Source: an uncultured Clostridia bacterium
Lineage (GTDB): Bacteria > Bacillota > Clostridia > Oscillospirales > Ruminococcaceae
Length of the DNA stretch: 38,987 bases
Assembly: GCA_947625455.1 (NCBI GenBank)
Contig: CANQOJ010000002.1
Location: 1 to 38,987 of the forward strand
Direction of reading: 5' to 3'
Shown: piece after piece, positions 23,167 through 32,800 of the stretch
Position numbering within the stretch: the first letter of the stretch is position 1
How the letters are laid out: each line of letters opens with the position of its first letter
Translations under genes and position numbers: made by a program
The notes under the pieces: generated by a model
What the model saw: the letters and a program-made list of their open reading frames with translations, nothing else
Database searches by the model: none
What the model was told of the DNA's origin: nothing

Positions 23167-23334
23167 CTAGAAGTTAGAGATTAAGAGGCTAGAGGCTAGA
23201 TAAAGGTAGAATTTATCAGATTGTTTTTAAATTAAAACAGCGTAGACCACCAATTGGTCTACGCTGTTTGGGTTTAAAACAATCTGAATAATTCCTTATA
23301 ATCTAGCCTCTTAATCTCTAGTCTCTAGTTTTTA
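23167..23334. repeat. Composite inverted-repeat element R7 (type a arms)
   Basis: Outer arms CTAGAAGTTAGAGATTAAGAG.. and the inverse of ..CTCTTAATCTCTAGTCTCTAG differ by gain and loss of single heptamers. Then comes CAGATTGTTTT / AAAACAATCTG, and a perfect 14-bp core stem AACAGCGTAGACCA (23236-23249) with TGGTCTACGCTGTT (23255-23268). The core differs from R5 and R6 by paired changes. The element contains the stop codon of the flavin reductase gene. Confidence 0.9.
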
Positions 23335-23900
23335 GCCATTAGCTCTTTTCCTGCATTCCATGCTTTTCCGACTTGTTCGCCCGAAATATAATAGCCGTTT
23401 TGGAACTGGTCGAAAATAAGCGCGTTAAGTTTGCCAGCGTCAATCTTACCGTTTTCGGAAAGCACGGTTTCTTCCGCCGCGGTATTTACTATCTTGCCGA
23501 CAATGCAGTACATGCTCTCCGTTTTAACAACTTCCGCAAGTTCGCACTCCATAACCACAGGAAATTCCTCGATAACAGGCGCGTCAACAAATCCGCTCTT
23601 AACCGCCTTACAGCCCGACTTTTCAAACTTGTCGGGCATTGTGTTTCCGCTCGCTATGCCAAAAAAGTCAGCGGGTTTTATATGCTCTTTGTCGGCAAGG
23701 CTTACGGTAAACGCTTTGCGTTTAAGCAAATTCTGCGTTGTCTTATGGTCCTCGTCAATGAACAGCGCGATTTTATCCATGGCGCATATCATGCCCCATG
23801 CGGCGTTCATAACGTTTACCTTGTCGTTTTCTCCGTATGCCGCAACCATAAGCACGGGCATAGGATAAACTGCGGGTATTGCTCCTAAATTCTTCTTCAT
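23325..23900 (-). CDS. Flavin reductase family protein
   Basis: A 191-residue flavin-reductase-like split-barrel protein. The opening IPAVYPMPVLMVAAYGENDKVNVMNAAWGMI is the FMN-binding signature of the family, and KTTQNLLKRKAFTVSLAD and DFFGIASGNTMPDKFEKSGC are also typical. Members transfer electrons from NAD(P)H or other donors to flavin; the small clostridial forms are rarely characterised. GGGAGG lies before ATG. Its TAG stop (23325-23327) lies inside repeat R7, so the last residues MAKN adjoin the element. The start lies 20 nt after the PHP gene, so they are probably co-transcribed. Confidence 0.88.
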   Translation of the reverse strand: MKKNLGAIPAVYPMPVLMVAAYGENDKVNVMNAAWGMICAMDKIALFIDEDHKTTQNLLKRKAFTVSLADKEHIKPADFFGIASGNTMPDKFEKSGCKAVKSGFVDAPVIEEFPVVMECELAEVVKTESMYCIVGKIVNTAAEETVLSENGKIDAGKLNALIFDQFQNGYYISGEQVGKAWNAGKELMAKN

Positions 23901-23920
23901 AATAAATCCTCCCTTTATTT

Positions 23921-24709
23921 TTACAGTTTTACAAACTCCGCTTTCCTTTGTCTGAAAACCGTATAATAGCTAAATCCTGCGTATTTCAAAGCTTCCTCCG
24001 CTTTGTCAAAGTCAGCTGCAACGCGCGTTCTGTCATGCGCGTCAGAACCTACGGTTACTATCTCACCGCCAAGTTCTCTGTAACGCGACAATATAAACCC
24101 GTTCGGGTGGACATAACCTAGGGTTTTAAGCCCTGCGGTGTTTACTTCAATGCCTTTTCCCATGCCCACAAGCTTTTTCAGTATTTCATCAATTATCTCG
24201 CGGTAATCTAACGGTTCATAGGCTTTTTCGGGTGAATACCTTACAACATAATCCAGATGCCCGTAAACATCAAAATCCGTAAATTTGTTTATATTTTCTA
24301 GTATGCTTTCAAAGTATCTCAAAATGCCGTTTTTAGTGCCGAACTGCTCGAAATATTCTGGGTAATACGGATCTAAGCCGTTTACAAGGTGAGATGAAGC
24401 AATTATGAAATCAAATCCCTTGTCCTTTATAAACCCGTTCAGCCTGTCCGCAAGATACCCCATTACCCCTAATTCAACCCCGAAAAGCAGTTCTATTTTA
24501 TCCGAAAATTCGGCTTTCAGACGCATCAGTTCGGCTTTATATTTTTCAGCATCAAGGTCAAACTCGTTGTTTGGATAGTCAATGTCGTTGTGTTCGGTTA
24601 TGCAGAGGGTTTTTAATCCCTTTTGTACTGCCGACTTAACCATTTCTAGCGTAGGCTCGTCACTGTCGCCCGAAAAATATGAATGTGTGTGAAAATCAGC
24701 GGTAATCAT
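23921..24709 (-). CDS. PHP-domain phosphatase, histidinol-phosphatase-like
   Basis: A 262-residue PHP-superfamily metal-dependent phosphoesterase. Metal-binding motifs are present in order: DFHTHSYFSGDS (residues about 5-16), ITEHND, a catalytic region GVELGVM, ASSHLVNG, YGHLDYVVRY and TVGSDAHD near 225. This set is that of the histidinol-phosphatase group, which removes phosphate from L-histidinol phosphate; no other histidine gene is nearby, so the substrate may be a different phosphoester. The ATG at 24709 is preferred, with GAGG 5 nt away; the ORF-track start adds an unlikely N-terminus. It begins 13 nt after the lipoprotein gene. Confidence 0.87.
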   Translation of the reverse strand: MITADFHTHSYFSGDSDEPTLEMVKSAVQKGLKTLCITEHNDIDYPNNEFDLDAEKYKAELMRLKAEFSDKIELLFGVELGVMGYLADRLNGFIKDKGFDFIIASSHLVNGLDPYYPEYFEQFGTKNGILRYFESILENINKFTDFDVYGHLDYVVRYSPEKAYEPLDYREIIDEILKKLVGMGKGIEVNTAGLKTLGYVHPNGFILSRYRELGGEIVTVGSDAHDRTRVAADFDKAEEALKYAGFSYYTVFRQRKAEFVKL

Positions 24710-24722
24710 CTTTCCCTCACTA

Positions 24723-25937
24723 TTATTGTTCAATAGCCGCAAAATAATCACGGTACTCGGCATATTTTGCCTTGTGATTTTGCGCAAGCGCTTTAGGGCT
24801 TATATCGAAATATTTAACGCCCGCTTTGCCGCTTTCATATTTGCCGTTGCTGTAGCGGTAACAATAGCTGTTCCAACCCGAATCCACCCATATAACGCGC
24901 CCGTCTATAACCGCGTAATTCCACTCGTGATATTCAGCTTGCCTTTCGTCGAATGTCATGCTGTTGTTTACGGCGCTTCCGTGAACATTGCAGACCTTTA
25001 TTCCCTGCACCGCCGCCAAAGCAGAGGTCATATTTGAATATCCTCCGCATACGCTTGACGAATTATTAAGCATGTATTCAAGCGTCAGCGTCTCGGCGGG
25101 TACGCCGTCGTCAAATGCTTTAAAGTCATAATAAATGTTTTCCGACACCCACCGAGAAATTGCCCTAAGTTTATCGTAGTCGCTTGAAATGCCGTCGCAT
25201 ATTTTGTTGCTTATCTCGGTTATCTTCGCCATAACCTCTTTCAGCTTTTCCTTGTCGGCATTTACCGCTATATATTCCGCAACTTGATTAAGCGGTTGGT
25301 CTAACGTTTTTTCAACCGCTTTTGTATTTTCCTGTTCAACATCAGTACATTCAACAAACCTTATCTGCCCTTTTTCCGCGTATACTCTTACGCTTCCGCT
25401 CCAGCAGATTTGAACGCTTCCGTATCCCGTGAACAACTGATTTACCTTTGCGGTATAGGTAAATCTTCCGTTTTTGCGCGTGATTGTATGGCTTACGGAA
25501 AATGAACAGGACGGCTGAAAACCGCCCTCTGTTGTTCCCGTTACGGTTATTTCATTTCCGTTTATCGTCACCGTTTTTTCGTTCAGCGGATCAAGTATTA
25601 TCTTATATACGCTGTTTTCATTTTGAGTTGATGAACTTCCCTGTTGTGAACTTTGAGTTGATGAACTCGCGGTTGAGGAACTTTTAACTGATGAACTCGC
25701 GGTTGAGGAACTTTGAGCTGATGAACTCGCGGTTGACGAACTTTGAACTGATGAACTCTCGGTTGATGTACTTTCAATTGACGAACTCTCAACTGATGAA
25801 CTCTCGGTTGATGAACTTTGACTCAATTCATCATAATTACTGAAGCTGAATTTCGGCGGTTCAATTTCGGAAGAATTGTCACAGCCCGAAATCACAAATA
25901 TTGCCATTACAACAGCCAACAGCCGTTTCTTATGCAT
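24723..25937 (-). CDS. Transglutaminase-like lipoprotein with serine-rich stalk
   Basis: A 404-residue lipoprotein; start ATG 25937 with GAGGTG just before. The signal peptide MHKKRLLAVVMAIFVISGC has lipobox ISGC (Cys19). Residues about 38-108 form a Ser-rich stalk of 5-residue units (SSSTE, SSSVQ, SSSTA). Then comes a beta domain and, from about 240, a transglutaminase-like domain with all three catalytic residues: Cys near 296 (SSVCGGYSNM), His near 335 (YHEWNYAVID) and Asp near 350 (WVDSGW). Such bacterial domains act as proteases or crosslinkers on the cell surface; the substrate here is unknown. The gap to the penicillin-binding protein gene is 73 nt. Confidence 0.88.
   Translation of the reverse strand: MHKKRLLAVVMAIFVISGCDNSSEIEPPKFSFSNYDELSQSSSTESSSVESSSIESTSTESSSVQSSSTASSSAQSSSTASSSVKSSSTASSSTQSSQQGSSSTQNENSVYKIILDPLNEKTVTINGNEITVTGTTEGGFQPSCSFSVSHTITRKNGRFTYTAKVNQLFTGYGSVQICWSGSVRVYAEKGQIRFVECTDVEQENTKAVEKTLDQPLNQVAEYIAVNADKEKLKEVMAKITEISNKICDGISSDYDKLRAISRWVSENIYYDFKAFDDGVPAETLTLEYMLNNSSSVCGGYSNMTSALAAVQGIKVCNVHGSAVNNSMTFDERQAEYHEWNYAVIDGRVIWVDSGWNSYCYRYSNGKYESGKAGVKYFDISPKALAQNHKAKYAEYRDYFAAIEQ
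25630..25830. repeat. 15-bp minisatellite encoding the serine stalk
   Basis: About thirteen degenerate copies of a 15-bp unit (GTTGATGAACTCTCG and variants such as GTTGAGGAACTTTGA on the + strand). They encode the five-residue SSS(T/V)(E/A/Q) units of the lipoprotein stalk, so the stalk length should vary in five-residue steps. Confidence 0.85.
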
Positions 25938-26010
25938 ATAAAACACCTCAAATATTACACTGCGCAAAAATTGCGCACAATCAGTTTCTCTTGCACGCAA
26001 TTTTCACTGT

Positions 26011-28392
26011 TTAAAATCTTACAGGCACCTCGTAAGTCCATGTGCCGTTTACCACTCTTGTAGCCGCTTCATGGTCAAGGTCGCTCCAACGCGTCCTAAT
26101 GCTGTCGGCTATTTCATCACAGTTGCCCGTGCAGAAATCAGGAATGTTTGACTTTCGGTAATATCCCACAGCGGTGCTTTCGCAGTCCTCGCTTGCAAGC
26201 AAGCCCGTTTTCGTGCAGTATTTGCGCTCTACGGAGTTAGTATCGGGAGTGAACTTGACTTCAACCGTCGTATCCTCAACGCCCTCCATTGCTTTGTTCC
26301 ATATCTGAGCGCAGTACCTGCGGTGATTGTTGTAGGCGGTTATTTTGCGTCCGTCGTCATATCCCAGCCAGACAGCCGTAACGTGCGAGGGAGTGCAGCC
26401 CATAAACACAAGGTTCTTGTCATCATTTGATGTTCCCGTTTTGCCGACAACTTCAACCTTGCCGTAATTTACATAATGTCCCGAACCTGTGGGATCCGTA
26501 ATAACTGTCCTCATCATTCTGTTTGTTACCCATGCGGTGTCGCTGTCGATAGCCTGAGTGCCGTAAAAATCCTGCGACAAAACGACATTTCCCTTACTGT
26601 CAACAACTCTGCTGTAAAGCATAGGTCTGTAATAAATGCCGCCGTTTCCGAATATCTGATACGACGCCGTAAGTTCCATAAGCGTAACGCCTCTTGTCAA
26701 TGCGCCGAATGACATGGGCGACATGTCAATATCGCTCTTTTCAAGCGTCGTAAATCCCAGATTCTGCGTAAGCTGATTATAGCATACAAGCGGCGTCAGC
26801 ATCTGCATAACCCTTGCCGCGACTGTATTTCTCGAATAGCAGACCGCTCTCCATACAGGCATAAGCGAACCGTCGTTTCCTGCGTTGTTGAAGTTGTGAG
26901 GCCAGTAGTAGATTTTCTTCGGGTTATCTTCATCGGGCGTCGGTACGCTTAAATCGGGAATAAGCGTTGAATATGTTATAAGGTTTTGCTGTACTGCCGT
27001 TGAATATACCGAGATAGGCTTTATTGTAGAACCCGGTGCGCGTTCAGCCATGGTCGCTCTGTTGAAACATTCGTTTCCGGGTTTGTCGCCAAGTCCTCCC
27101 GCAAGCGCCTGCACCGTGCCCGTATAGTCCATAATAACGCAAGCCGACTGTATAAGGTCCGCCGCCTTTGCATTTACGTCATACTTTGTAACGGCAGTCA
27201 GGGGATCTCTGAACACTTCCTCAAGATGCGCCTGCATCTCCATGTCCTCGTTTATATAAATCTTATACCCGCCGCCTCTTATTTCCTTTTTGGCGGAGGT
27301 AACGGAGATGCCTTTCAAATCAGCATAGTCCTTGTATACCTGATTTAAAGCCGCGTCAACATACCAGTTTTGAGTTACTTCGTACTCGTTCCACCTGTAT
27401 GCCTCGTAACCCTCTTCAGTATCTTCTTCCTCGTCTTCATCTTCATCGGGCGATATTTCAAGCGACCGCGGATCAATATATCCAAACGCGTCGCCGAACA
27501 CCACTTTAGCAAACTTCACCTGCTCGACTCTTGCTTCCTCGTATTCTCTGAGCGTGATATATCCCTGTTCATAGAGGTTGTAGAGCGCGGTGTTCTGACG
27601 TTCCTTGCACATTTCAAGGTCATAGTACGGCGAACGCCTGCTGGGATTTTTGATTATTCCCGCAAGTATAGCTGCCTCTGCTGTATCAATATCCTTTACG
27701 TCCTTGCCGAAATAGTACTGCGCGGCTGAACCTACGCCGTAGATGTTGTTGCTGTAAGGCACGCGGTTTAAATAGCTTTCAATAATGTCAATTTTCGTGT
27801 ATTTTTCTTCAAGCGACAATGCTCTGAATATCTCGCGGAGTTTGCGCTCCCATGTCTGTTCGTCATCAGCGGTTATGTTCTTGATAAGCTGTTGGGTGAT
27901 AGTTGAACCGCCCTGTCTTTCGCCGGATGAACCGAAAACATCTGCCGCAAGAGCGTAAATTGTTCTCGTCCAGTCAACTCCCTCGTGTTCCCAGAAACGC
28001 TTGTCCTCTGTTGCGACAATGGCGTTTACAAGAACTGTCGGAATGTCCTCGTAGTCAACCCAGATACGGTTATCGCCCGCCGTTATGCGCCTTACTTCCT
28101 GTTCAATCCCGTCGGCGTCATATGCATAGACATAGCTTACGAAGTCCATTTCGGCTTCTTTTAAGTCAGCGTCAAACCCGTTGTCGGCAAAGTCAAGAAT
28201 GTACACCGTCACCACCGTAACGACAATACACAAGGTAATCACCAGGATAAGAAGCATTGAAGATATTGTTGTTCCAACGATGGTGAGAACATTGCCTATG
28301 CTTTTTGATACTTTATGCTTCTTCTTACTCGAATTATGTCTGGGCGGTTCATCATCTTTTATTTTTATATACGGAAATTTGTTTTTGCTCAT
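26011..28392 (-). CDS. Class A penicillin-binding protein (PBP1a-type)
   Basis: A 793-residue bifunctional peptidoglycan synthase. A basic cytoplasmic start is followed by one membrane helix (about 34-68). The glycosyltransferase GT51 domain has EDKRFWEHEGVDW (Glu129), GGSTITQQLIKN and KIDIIESYLNRVPY. The transpeptidase domain carries SxxK as APGSTIKP (near 454), SxN as CYSRNTVAAR (near 517) and KTG as VGKTGTSND (near 647). It polymerises and crosslinks cell-wall strands outside the membrane. An acidic run (PDEDEDEEEDTEE, near 315-327) sits between the domains. A promoter is seen at 28461-28489. Confidence 0.96.
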   Translation of the reverse strand: MSKNKFPYIKIKDDEPPRHNSSKKKHKVSKSIGNVLTIVGTTISSMLLILVITLCIVVTVVTVYILDFADNGFDADLKEAEMDFVSYVYAYDADGIEQEVRRITAGDNRIWVDYEDIPTVLVNAIVATEDKRFWEHEGVDWTRTIYALAADVFGSSGERQGGSTITQQLIKNITADDEQTWERKLREIFRALSLEEKYTKIDIIESYLNRVPYSNNIYGVGSAAQYYFGKDVKDIDTAEAAILAGIIKNPSRRSPYYDLEMCKERQNTALYNLYEQGYITLREYEEARVEQVKFAKVVFGDAFGYIDPRSLEISPDEDEDEEEDTEEGYEAYRWNEYEVTQNWYVDAALNQVYKDYADLKGISVTSAKKEIRGGGYKIYINEDMEMQAHLEEVFRDPLTAVTKYDVNAKAADLIQSACVIMDYTGTVQALAGGLGDKPGNECFNRATMAERAPGSTIKPISVYSTAVQQNLITYSTLIPDLSVPTPDEDNPKKIYYWPHNFNNAGNDGSLMPVWRAVCYSRNTVAARVMQMLTPLVCYNQLTQNLGFTTLEKSDIDMSPMSFGALTRGVTLMELTASYQIFGNGGIYYRPMLYSRVVDSKGNVVLSQDFYGTQAIDSDTAWVTNRMMRTVITDPTGSGHYVNYGKVEVVGKTGTSNDDKNLVFMGCTPSHVTAVWLGYDDGRKITAYNNHRRYCAQIWNKAMEGVEDTTVEVKFTPDTNSVERKYCTKTGLLASEDCESTAVGYYRKSNIPDFCTGNCDEIADSIRTRWSDLDHEAATRVVNGTWTYEVPVRF

Positions 28393-28460
28393 GATTATAC
28401 CTCTTAATTACAAAGCTGTGTTATGTGACCATGTAATGTTTATATTATCAGCCATAATAT

Positions 28461-28489
28461 AGTATAACATATTTTTTTAAGAAAGTGAA
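28461..28489 (-). promoter_or_regulatory. Sigma-A promoter for the penicillin-binding protein gene
   Basis: Minus strand TTCACT (28484-28489), 17-bp spacer, TATACT (28461-28466), about 70 nt before the ATG. Confidence 0.65.
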
Positions 28490-28560
28490 TACTTTTATCT
28501 GATTTTTTTGTGAAATTTTAAATCGGCAATATTTGGTATGTACAAAATTTACAAACTCAC

Positions 28561-28589
28561 TTGAAATTAGCAGACAAATATGATAAAAT
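28561..28589 (+). promoter_or_regulatory. Sigma-A promoter for the DUF3810 gene
   Basis: TTGAAA (28561-28566), 17-bp spacer, TAAAAT (28584-28589), 20 nt before the ATG at 28610; the leader is very short. AAGGGGTGGAG lies just before the ATG. Confidence 0.75.
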
Positions 28590-28609
28590 AAACAAAAAGG
28601 GGTGGAGCT

Positions 28610-29749
28610 ATGAAAAAAGTTTTAGGTGTGATAAAGAAGTTTTGGTTTTTAATTCCGTTAGTAGCGGCGCTGTTGATGTTTTTGCTGTTACCGCTTATGC
28701 CCGAAGTTACGGAATATGTGTTTTCGAGAGGGCTGTTTAAAGTTGTGACGGTGCCTGTGGGCGCAATAACAAGCTTCTTTCCCTTTTCGTTTACTGAACT
28801 TGCGGTTATACTGGCAATTCCCGTTATCGCGCTGATTGTGGTTTTATTAGTGAGAAAACTGCGAAACCGTGAGGAAAATCTCGATAAAAGGAAAATTCTG
28901 GTTAAGGCAGGAAGAACGCTCTGCGGGTTTATTTCATTTGCCTGCCTTATGTACATGATTTGTCACGGCGCGAATTACTACAGACTTCCGCTTGAAAAGA
29001 CAATGAACCTTGATACCTCGCAAAAGGACGCGGAATTTCTGTTGGAGGTTTGCAGGACGCTTGCGGACGGCGCTAAATCTGCTTCGGCTATGCTTGAACA
29101 GAATGACGACAAAACCACAAAACTTCCCGAAAGCGTTGCAAATGAATTTAAACGGACAGCTAACGGCTATGATAAGCTGGTTTCGGATTATCCGTTTTTA
29201 TGGACTTCGGTCAATAAGCAAAAACCCGTACTTTTATCCGAGCCATGGTCGTACACCCACATTACGGGAATGTACTTTCCATTCTTCGCCGAGTGCAACG
29301 TAAATATTGCTCAGCCTGCGTATCTTATCCCCTCAACCGCCGCGCATGAAAGCGCGCACTCACGGGGAATTGCGTTTGAAAACGAATGCAACTTCCTGGC
29401 ATTCCTCTCCTGCATCAACAGCGACTATGCGGAGTTTCGATATTCTGGGTATATGCTGGCGTTTACATACTGCTCAAACGCGCTGTTCGGGTATGATATT
29501 GAGATGTGGGCGGAGGCTGACAAACTGCTTGACGAGAGAATGAGGGCGGATTTCGCTTCCAACAACGAGTACATCTACAACCACTCCTCGCACAACACGG
29601 GAACGATAGTTGACGAGGTTGTCAATACCGTGAACGAGGTTTCCGAATCCGTCAACGACACCTTTATCAAGGTTCAAGGTGTTAAAGACGGCGTGCTTAG
29701 CTACGACAGAGTAACTCAGCTTATTCTCGCTTACTATGCTTCGGTTTGA
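28610..29749 (+). CDS. DUF3810 membrane zincin-like protein
   Basis: A 379-residue protein with three predicted membrane helices in the first 125 residues (FWFLIPLVAALLMFLLLPL, LAVILAIPVIALIVVLLV, LCGFISFACLMYMICHG), then a large extracytoplasmic domain. It contains AAHESAHSRGIAFENECNF near residue 245, which has an HExxH-type zinc-protease motif and a downstream glutamate; together with FPFSFTEL and the GMYFPFFAECNVN stretch this matches the DUF3810 family. Proteolytic activity is inferred from HESAH only. It is a single gene with its own promoter, and a hairpin terminator follows at 29756. Confidence 0.82.
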   Translation: MKKVLGVIKKFWFLIPLVAALLMFLLLPLMPEVTEYVFSRGLFKVVTVPVGAITSFFPFSFTELAVILAIPVIALIVVLLVRKLRNREENLDKRKILVKAGRTLCGFISFACLMYMICHGANYYRLPLEKTMNLDTSQKDAEFLLEVCRTLADGAKSASAMLEQNDDKTTKLPESVANEFKRTANGYDKLVSDYPFLWTSVNKQKPVLLSEPWSYTHITGMYFPFFAECNVNIAQPAYLIPSTAAHESAHSRGIAFENECNFLAFLSCINSDYAEFRYSGYMLAFTYCSNALFGYDIEMWAEADKLLDERMRADFASNNEYIYNHSSHNTGTIVDEVVNTVNEVSESVNDTFIKVQGVKDGVLSYDRVTQLILAYYASV

Positions 29750-29755
29750 ATAATT

Positions 29756-29784
29756 ATGACCGCGCTTTTTGGTGCGGTCATTTT
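29756..29784 (+). terminator. Rho-independent terminator of the DUF3810 gene
   Basis: ATGACCGC and GCGGTCAT form the stem and the loop is GCTTTTTGGT or similar; TTTT follows directly. Confidence 0.75.
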
Positions 29785-29811
29785 GCGTTCAATTAGTGTT
29801 AGATACAAAGA

Positions 29812-29837
29812 AACCGCACCCCTTTCGAGGTGCGGTT
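29812..29837 (-). terminator. Terminator of the PL9 gene, probably bidirectional
   Basis: AACCGCACC (29812-29820) and GGTGCGGTT (29829-29837) form a perfect 9-bp stem; on the minus strand TCTTTG follows, and on the plus strand AAATTTTGGGTTTTT follows. Confidence 0.75.
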
Positions 29838-29856
29838 AAATTTTGGGTTTTTGCTA

Positions 29857-32800
29857 TTATCTGTTGCGCTTACGCTTCTTGATGAGTATAATTGCAACTG
29901 CCGCGGAAATCGCAAGTACAGCAACTACGATTGTTACTTCAAATCCTGTTGGAGGAGGAAGTTCAGTGTCGGGTGTTACTGTGATGTCTTGAGATGTTCC
30001 TGCCGTGTTGGTTTCTGTCTTGTAATCGCCGTCAAGTGATACAAAGCGATTTGTCATTTCCTCTGCAAATACATCACCGAATGCTTCTTTAACCTTATCT
30101 TCTTTCAGTGCGAGGAAGCCGCCGAGGTCAACCATGCCGTTGTCTGCACGCTTAACTTCACCGCTGAATTCGAGAGACTCGAACATATCAGCCTTGATTG
30201 TCCTTGTTTTGCCGTCTTCAGCTACGCTTGTTGTAGCGCCATCTTTGAAGAAGAAGTTGTTAGCACCCTGAAGGTCATTTACCGTTTGACCTTGCGGTTC
30301 AATTTTGTCGTTCTCGCCTGCCGCACCTGCAGTTACAACATCTGCGCTTGCAGCTGCGGGAGTATCTTTACCGGAAGATCTGAACGAAATCAAACCGTTA
30401 ACTTCAAACTCTGTAGTAAGATTCTTGTTGCCTGTGTAGAGTGCAACGTTTGCTGAACCGTTATCAAACGAAATGCAGTTCTGAATCTTGATGTCAGGGC
30501 AAGAGTTGCAGGTGATACCGTTAGCGTCGTTGTTGAACGCAATTGAGTTGATAATGGTATGAGCTGCGGGCATATTTTCGCCGCCGAGTTTAAAGCCGTT
30601 ACCGTTGCCCTTAATGCTCTTGTCGGTATTGTGACCGTTTTCATATGCTACGCAGTTGCGGAGTGTAACTGCTTCGATGCTTACGCCTCTTGCATAGAGA
30701 TCCCAACCGTCGTCACAGTTATTGTAAGATACGCAGCCGTCAAATACGTTGCCGGTGCCTATTGAGAACTTAGCCGCGAAACCGTCCGCATTCTCGCCTG
30801 ATGCATCTGCATTGTCGAAAGATGTGCAGTTGAGAATAAGGTTGTTTGTAGGCCAGAGGGACTTAGGATCAGCCGAGTTGCCCTTAGAGCGAATGTAGAG
30901 ACCGCAATCGCCGTTTGTATAAGTTCGGATATCGTCAAATGTGCAGTTGTTGCCGGAAACCATAATGCCGGGTGTTCCGTCGGGAGCCTTTGTTACATCA
31001 AAGCCCTGGAAGTACCAGTAATCGCCTACTGCAAGGATACCTGCCGTCTTAACGGTTGCTTTCTTGCCGAAGTCGAATACAGGACGTGTTTTAGCCTCAG
31101 GATCAGCGATCATCTTGATCATCTTGTCCTTGGTACCGTTCATGCCGCGCTCGATTGTAACACTGCTTTCAAGGTTGTAAGTACCTTCCATAAGAACGAT
31201 TGTCTGTCCTGCCCTTACAACGCTTACTGCGGTGTAGATATCGAGAGGATATTCCTTACCGCCATTGCCGCCTTTTGTACCCTTAGGAGATACATAGAGG
31301 TTGTTCTGCTTTTCAAAGTAAGTCTCATACTTTACATTGACAGTCTTTGTAACGGGATCTGTCGAAGAAAGCTGAGTGTAAGGAGGTAATTCCTGATCCT
31401 TGTCGGGAGTGAATTTAACCTCAATCTTGTTTGTACCTGCTGCGATAGTAACAACAGCAGATGCATACTCGTCAGTACCCTTAACGTCAACAGTCTTTAC
31501 TGTCTTGCCGCCGATAATGATGTCAGCCTTGCCGACAACGTTGGACTTAACGAGGAGTGTGTACTCAGGAGAGTTTGCGATTGATGAAGAACCGATAGTA
31601 ACGGTAGGTTCAACCTTTGTGATAGGTCTTTCTTCTGCGGGCTTATCATCCTTAGGATCAATTGTCGTAATGGTGATGTCCGAGAAAGTAGCCGTCATAT
31701 TTCTTGCAGCACAGAAGCCGACATAAACATTGTCGGGATCGAGCTGGTCAAGAGCCTTGGGTTCATAGTACTTCTGCTGACCGAGAATTGTCTTGCCGTC
31801 AGCTGAATAGTAAGTAAGGAAGTAACCTGTGTTGTTTCTCTGAAGTTCGATTACGAACTCTTTCAGCTCTGCAACAGCAGGGTTCTTAAATGTTTCGGGG
31901 TTAGTGCAATTACCGATTGTTGCATAAGTACCTGCATCTTTTTTCTTGTCTACGGGCAGTGTTTCAAGAGGAGCCTCAACGAACTCAACAATACCCGCTG
32001 CGCTCTTGTAAACGTCTTTGATGTTATCCGTTGTCATACCGAGCTTAGCCTGAACGCCAAGACCGATATTCATCTGATATTTACCACCGTTGCCGCTGGA
32101 GTTTACGCCTTTTTCTTCATCATACCAGTAAGCAAAACGCTGTGCGCCTACTCTGTAGCAGTTCGACCAGAACAGGTCGGAAGAATTTGCCTTGCCGCCG
32201 AATGTTCCGGGCAAGCAGTCGAGAGCCATTATACCTGCGCCCTCTTGTCCGCTTGAAAGCGTCCAGGAATCAACAGTCATCTTTGCTCTGATAGTGAAGT
32301 TCAAATTCGAGGGAATGGTAGCATAGTGGAAAATCAAACCGTCGTTGCTGCCTTCCTGGAATTTACCCTTGCCGCCTGTGGAAGCAACGGTTACTTTTCC
32401 TTCATCACCGTTTACGTCGCCCGTAACGGTGTTGTGATCGCTGTCAGTTGAAGTTCCGTAGAAAACTGTACCCCAAGTCATCTGAGCCGCTTCGGTGGTC
32501 TTTGTTTCCATAGCCTTGGAAGCTTCGCCGACTTCTTCACCGCGGACAGCCTTAACCGTAAAGCTGAATTTTTTGCCGATTTCAAGACCGGTAACCATAT
32601 AAGTTGTTTCGTCAGCCTTTGCTGTGTAAACCTTTTCTGTACCGCAGTAAACTTCGTATCCCGTAGCTTCGTCAACAGGGCTCCAAACAACTTCTACAGT
32701 ACCCTTGCCGTCAGTGCCCTTGCCCTTGCTTGTTGCGCTGGTAATGGTAGGTGCGCCGAGGAGAAGCGTAAACTTTGTTTCGCTGCTGGCTTCGGAAGTC

